Source: Conidiobolus incongruus B7586
Lineage: Eukaryota > Entomophthoromycota > Entomophthoromycetes > Entomophthorales > Conidiobolaceae
Direction: 5' to 3'
Assembly: GCA_000697335.1 (NCBI GenBank)
Contig: JNEM01009169.1
Coordinates: 1 to 20,533, forward strand
Length of the DNA: 20,533 nt
Shown here: piece by piece, positions 19,110 to 20,533 of the stretch
Numbering within the stretch: the stretch's first letter is position 1
Layout: every line of letters begins with the position of its first letter
Notes under the pieces: model-generated
Told to the model about the DNA's origin: nothing
The model's database searches: none
The model's input: the letters and a program-made list of their open reading frames with translations, nothing else
Translations under genes and position numbers: made by a program

Positions 19110-20533
19110 TCAATTTATTTATTCAGGTATATTCAAAGATATTACTATTAATTTTGTGTATATAGTTAAATTGAAATTTATGTCACTACTGATTAATCCC
19201 TCAAAGTTTATATTTTTATTATTTAACTCTTAATTGTCTAAATAATACTTTTAGAATATTCAATTTCAGCAGTTCAACAATTGATAACTCACTTTAAAAA
19301 ATTCAAACCATTTTAATTTCAAATATCATCTAATTAAAATATATTGATAATTATAAGAACATGTAAGTATAGTGGTAGTTAAACCAATATAGTGCAGAGG
19401 AAGACTTAATATAAAAGTAGCATGGTAGGGTAATGTGGAATGTAGTGTGCAAGTGTAAACAAAGTTTAATTAAGCTTCAAACTGGGATGAGTCACCAATA
19501 TATTAAGATTTATATTAGGTAGTATCAATATACTATGATATTAATAGAATATAGTCTTAATTTTAAAAGTAATGTAAAAGATAAAAATAGTAAGAATTGA
19601 AAAGAAAAAGAGGAGCTTAGTTTATTAGATAATTCAATATTATTTATATAAATAATTTAGTTATAAAAGTATAAATTAACTATATAATCTATAGTTAATT
19701 GAATTATATAGAAATATATATAAGAACTTAAAAAACTAGTTGCTTAATAGAACTACTATTAATATTAATAAAGTTTTGTATTTTAAATTTAAAATATTTT
19801 AAGTTAAAATTTATTATTTTATAAATAATATTTAATTACTTAAATAATATTACTAGATTGATAATATTTTATAATTTTTTATTTAATAATAAATATAAAT
19901 ATTAAATAAAAACAGATGTAATATATATTTGAGAAATACTAAATAATTGAAATATATTTAAGCCACCAAACTTGATTAATTTTACTATATTAGTTTTGAT
20001 TAATATTATAAATTAATTAAAATCATTAATATCTCAAATATTTTTATTAATGAATCAATAATAAAATAGTTTAATTATATTTTTTAGAAAATTAGTTTTT
20101 GGATATTTTTTGAAATAATCCAATTTTTTTATTAATTTTAAACTAATAAAGTAATATATAATAAATATTCTATTTAAAATAAAAACATCTATTAAATAAG
20201 AAAAATTGAGAATTTTTTGAATTTTAATTATTAACTATAATACTAGTTTTGAAAAATAAGTTATATATAAGATAAATAAGAGTATTTATATTCTTAGATT
20301 ATATTTTTATATATTAATATTTTATTATCTTTTATTATAATTTTTTATTAAAAAATATATTATTAAATTTAATTAAATTTAAATAATATTTATCAAAAAT
20401 CTTTAATTTTAGTATTATCAATGCTTAATAACAAACTTTTTTAAATCATTTCAAATTTATAAATAACTTTGAATATTTTATTTAACATTACCATATATTA
20501 TCAAATATGTTATTATATAATCAAAAAAAAATA
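19110..20533. other. AT-rich stretch with no visible gene
   Basis: Neither strand shows a usable open frame, splice-linked coding segment or RNA gene. A short purine-richer patch at about 19370-19480 is less AT-rich but was not recognised. From about 19600 to the end composition is as extreme as at the left end of the window. Confidence 0.7.

Larger units (their letters stand above)
17150..19110 (+). repeat. Arm B of the inverted segmental duplication (rearranged arm)
   Basis: This is the inverted counterpart of 13350-15790. In order it contains three tandem copies of the 5' flank and first codons, the broken vWA gene copy, a diverged 3' flank, and the downstream relic. Similarity continues past 19000 (GTTGGTTGT followed by ATTCAA and a TTAATTGTAT-like stretch), then fades near 19110. 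Confidence 0.8.

Noticed and set aside
19370-19480. Less AT-rich, purine-richer patch considered as a small RNA gene or exon
   Set aside because: No open frame, splice pattern or stable fold could be supported by eye.

Overview
The window reads as a very AT-rich nuclear locus of a fungus. The supports are short spliceosomal introns of about 50-110 nt with GT...AG ends and CTAAT-like branch sites, a Crh-type GH16 chitin-glucan transglycosylase with a GPI-type tail, and an external NADH dehydrogenase with EF-hands. The mitochondrial NADH dehydrogenase argues against the equally AT-rich anaerobic gut fungi. An early-diverging lineage (for example an Entomophthorales-like fungus) would fit, but that placement is inference from composition and intron style only.

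Layout: about 3.2 kb of extremely AT-rich DNA with no visible gene. Then come GLO1 (glyoxalase I, + strand, seven exons with six tiny introns, 3463-4260), the alternative NADH dehydrogenase NDE (+, single exon, 5704-7713, two canonical EF-hands) and a secreted GPI-anchored GH16 cell-wall transglycosylase (+, single exon, 8892-9968). Succinate-semialdehyde dehydrogenase follows (- strand, four exons, 12084-10399); its first three exons are not visible as a long open frame and were rebuilt here from splice signals. These four are ordinary single genes of redox, aldehyde-detoxification, GABA-shunt and wall metabolism, with no sign of operon-like organisation.

The right third is the unusual part. 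An intact intronless gene (-, 14253-15671) encodes a 472-residue protein with a helical N-terminal domain and a C-terminal von Willebrand A domain with a full MIDAS motif. It resembles the DUF2828 / Mimivirus L728-like / Ro60-architecture group, and its closest relatives as I remember them are in tailed phages and bacteria. A second, broken copy lies in opposite orientation at about 17501-18205 (+). Both copies carry the same diverged downstream sequence (13350-13915 and 18555-19110), so the whole block is an inverted segmental duplication of about 2 kb arms around a 1.4 kb spacer.

In the broken arm the 5' flank and first codons of the gene are present three times in tandem, about 175 bp apart. 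Each copy keeps a dyad that can fold into a stem enclosing a pyrimidine-rich loop; the same dyad lies just upstream of the intact gene. A structured RNA or regulatory element tied to a Ro60-like protein is a speculative but testable reading. The last 1.4 kb is again AT-rich with no visible gene. No LTR element, Polinton, tRNA, rRNA or CRISPR array was seen.
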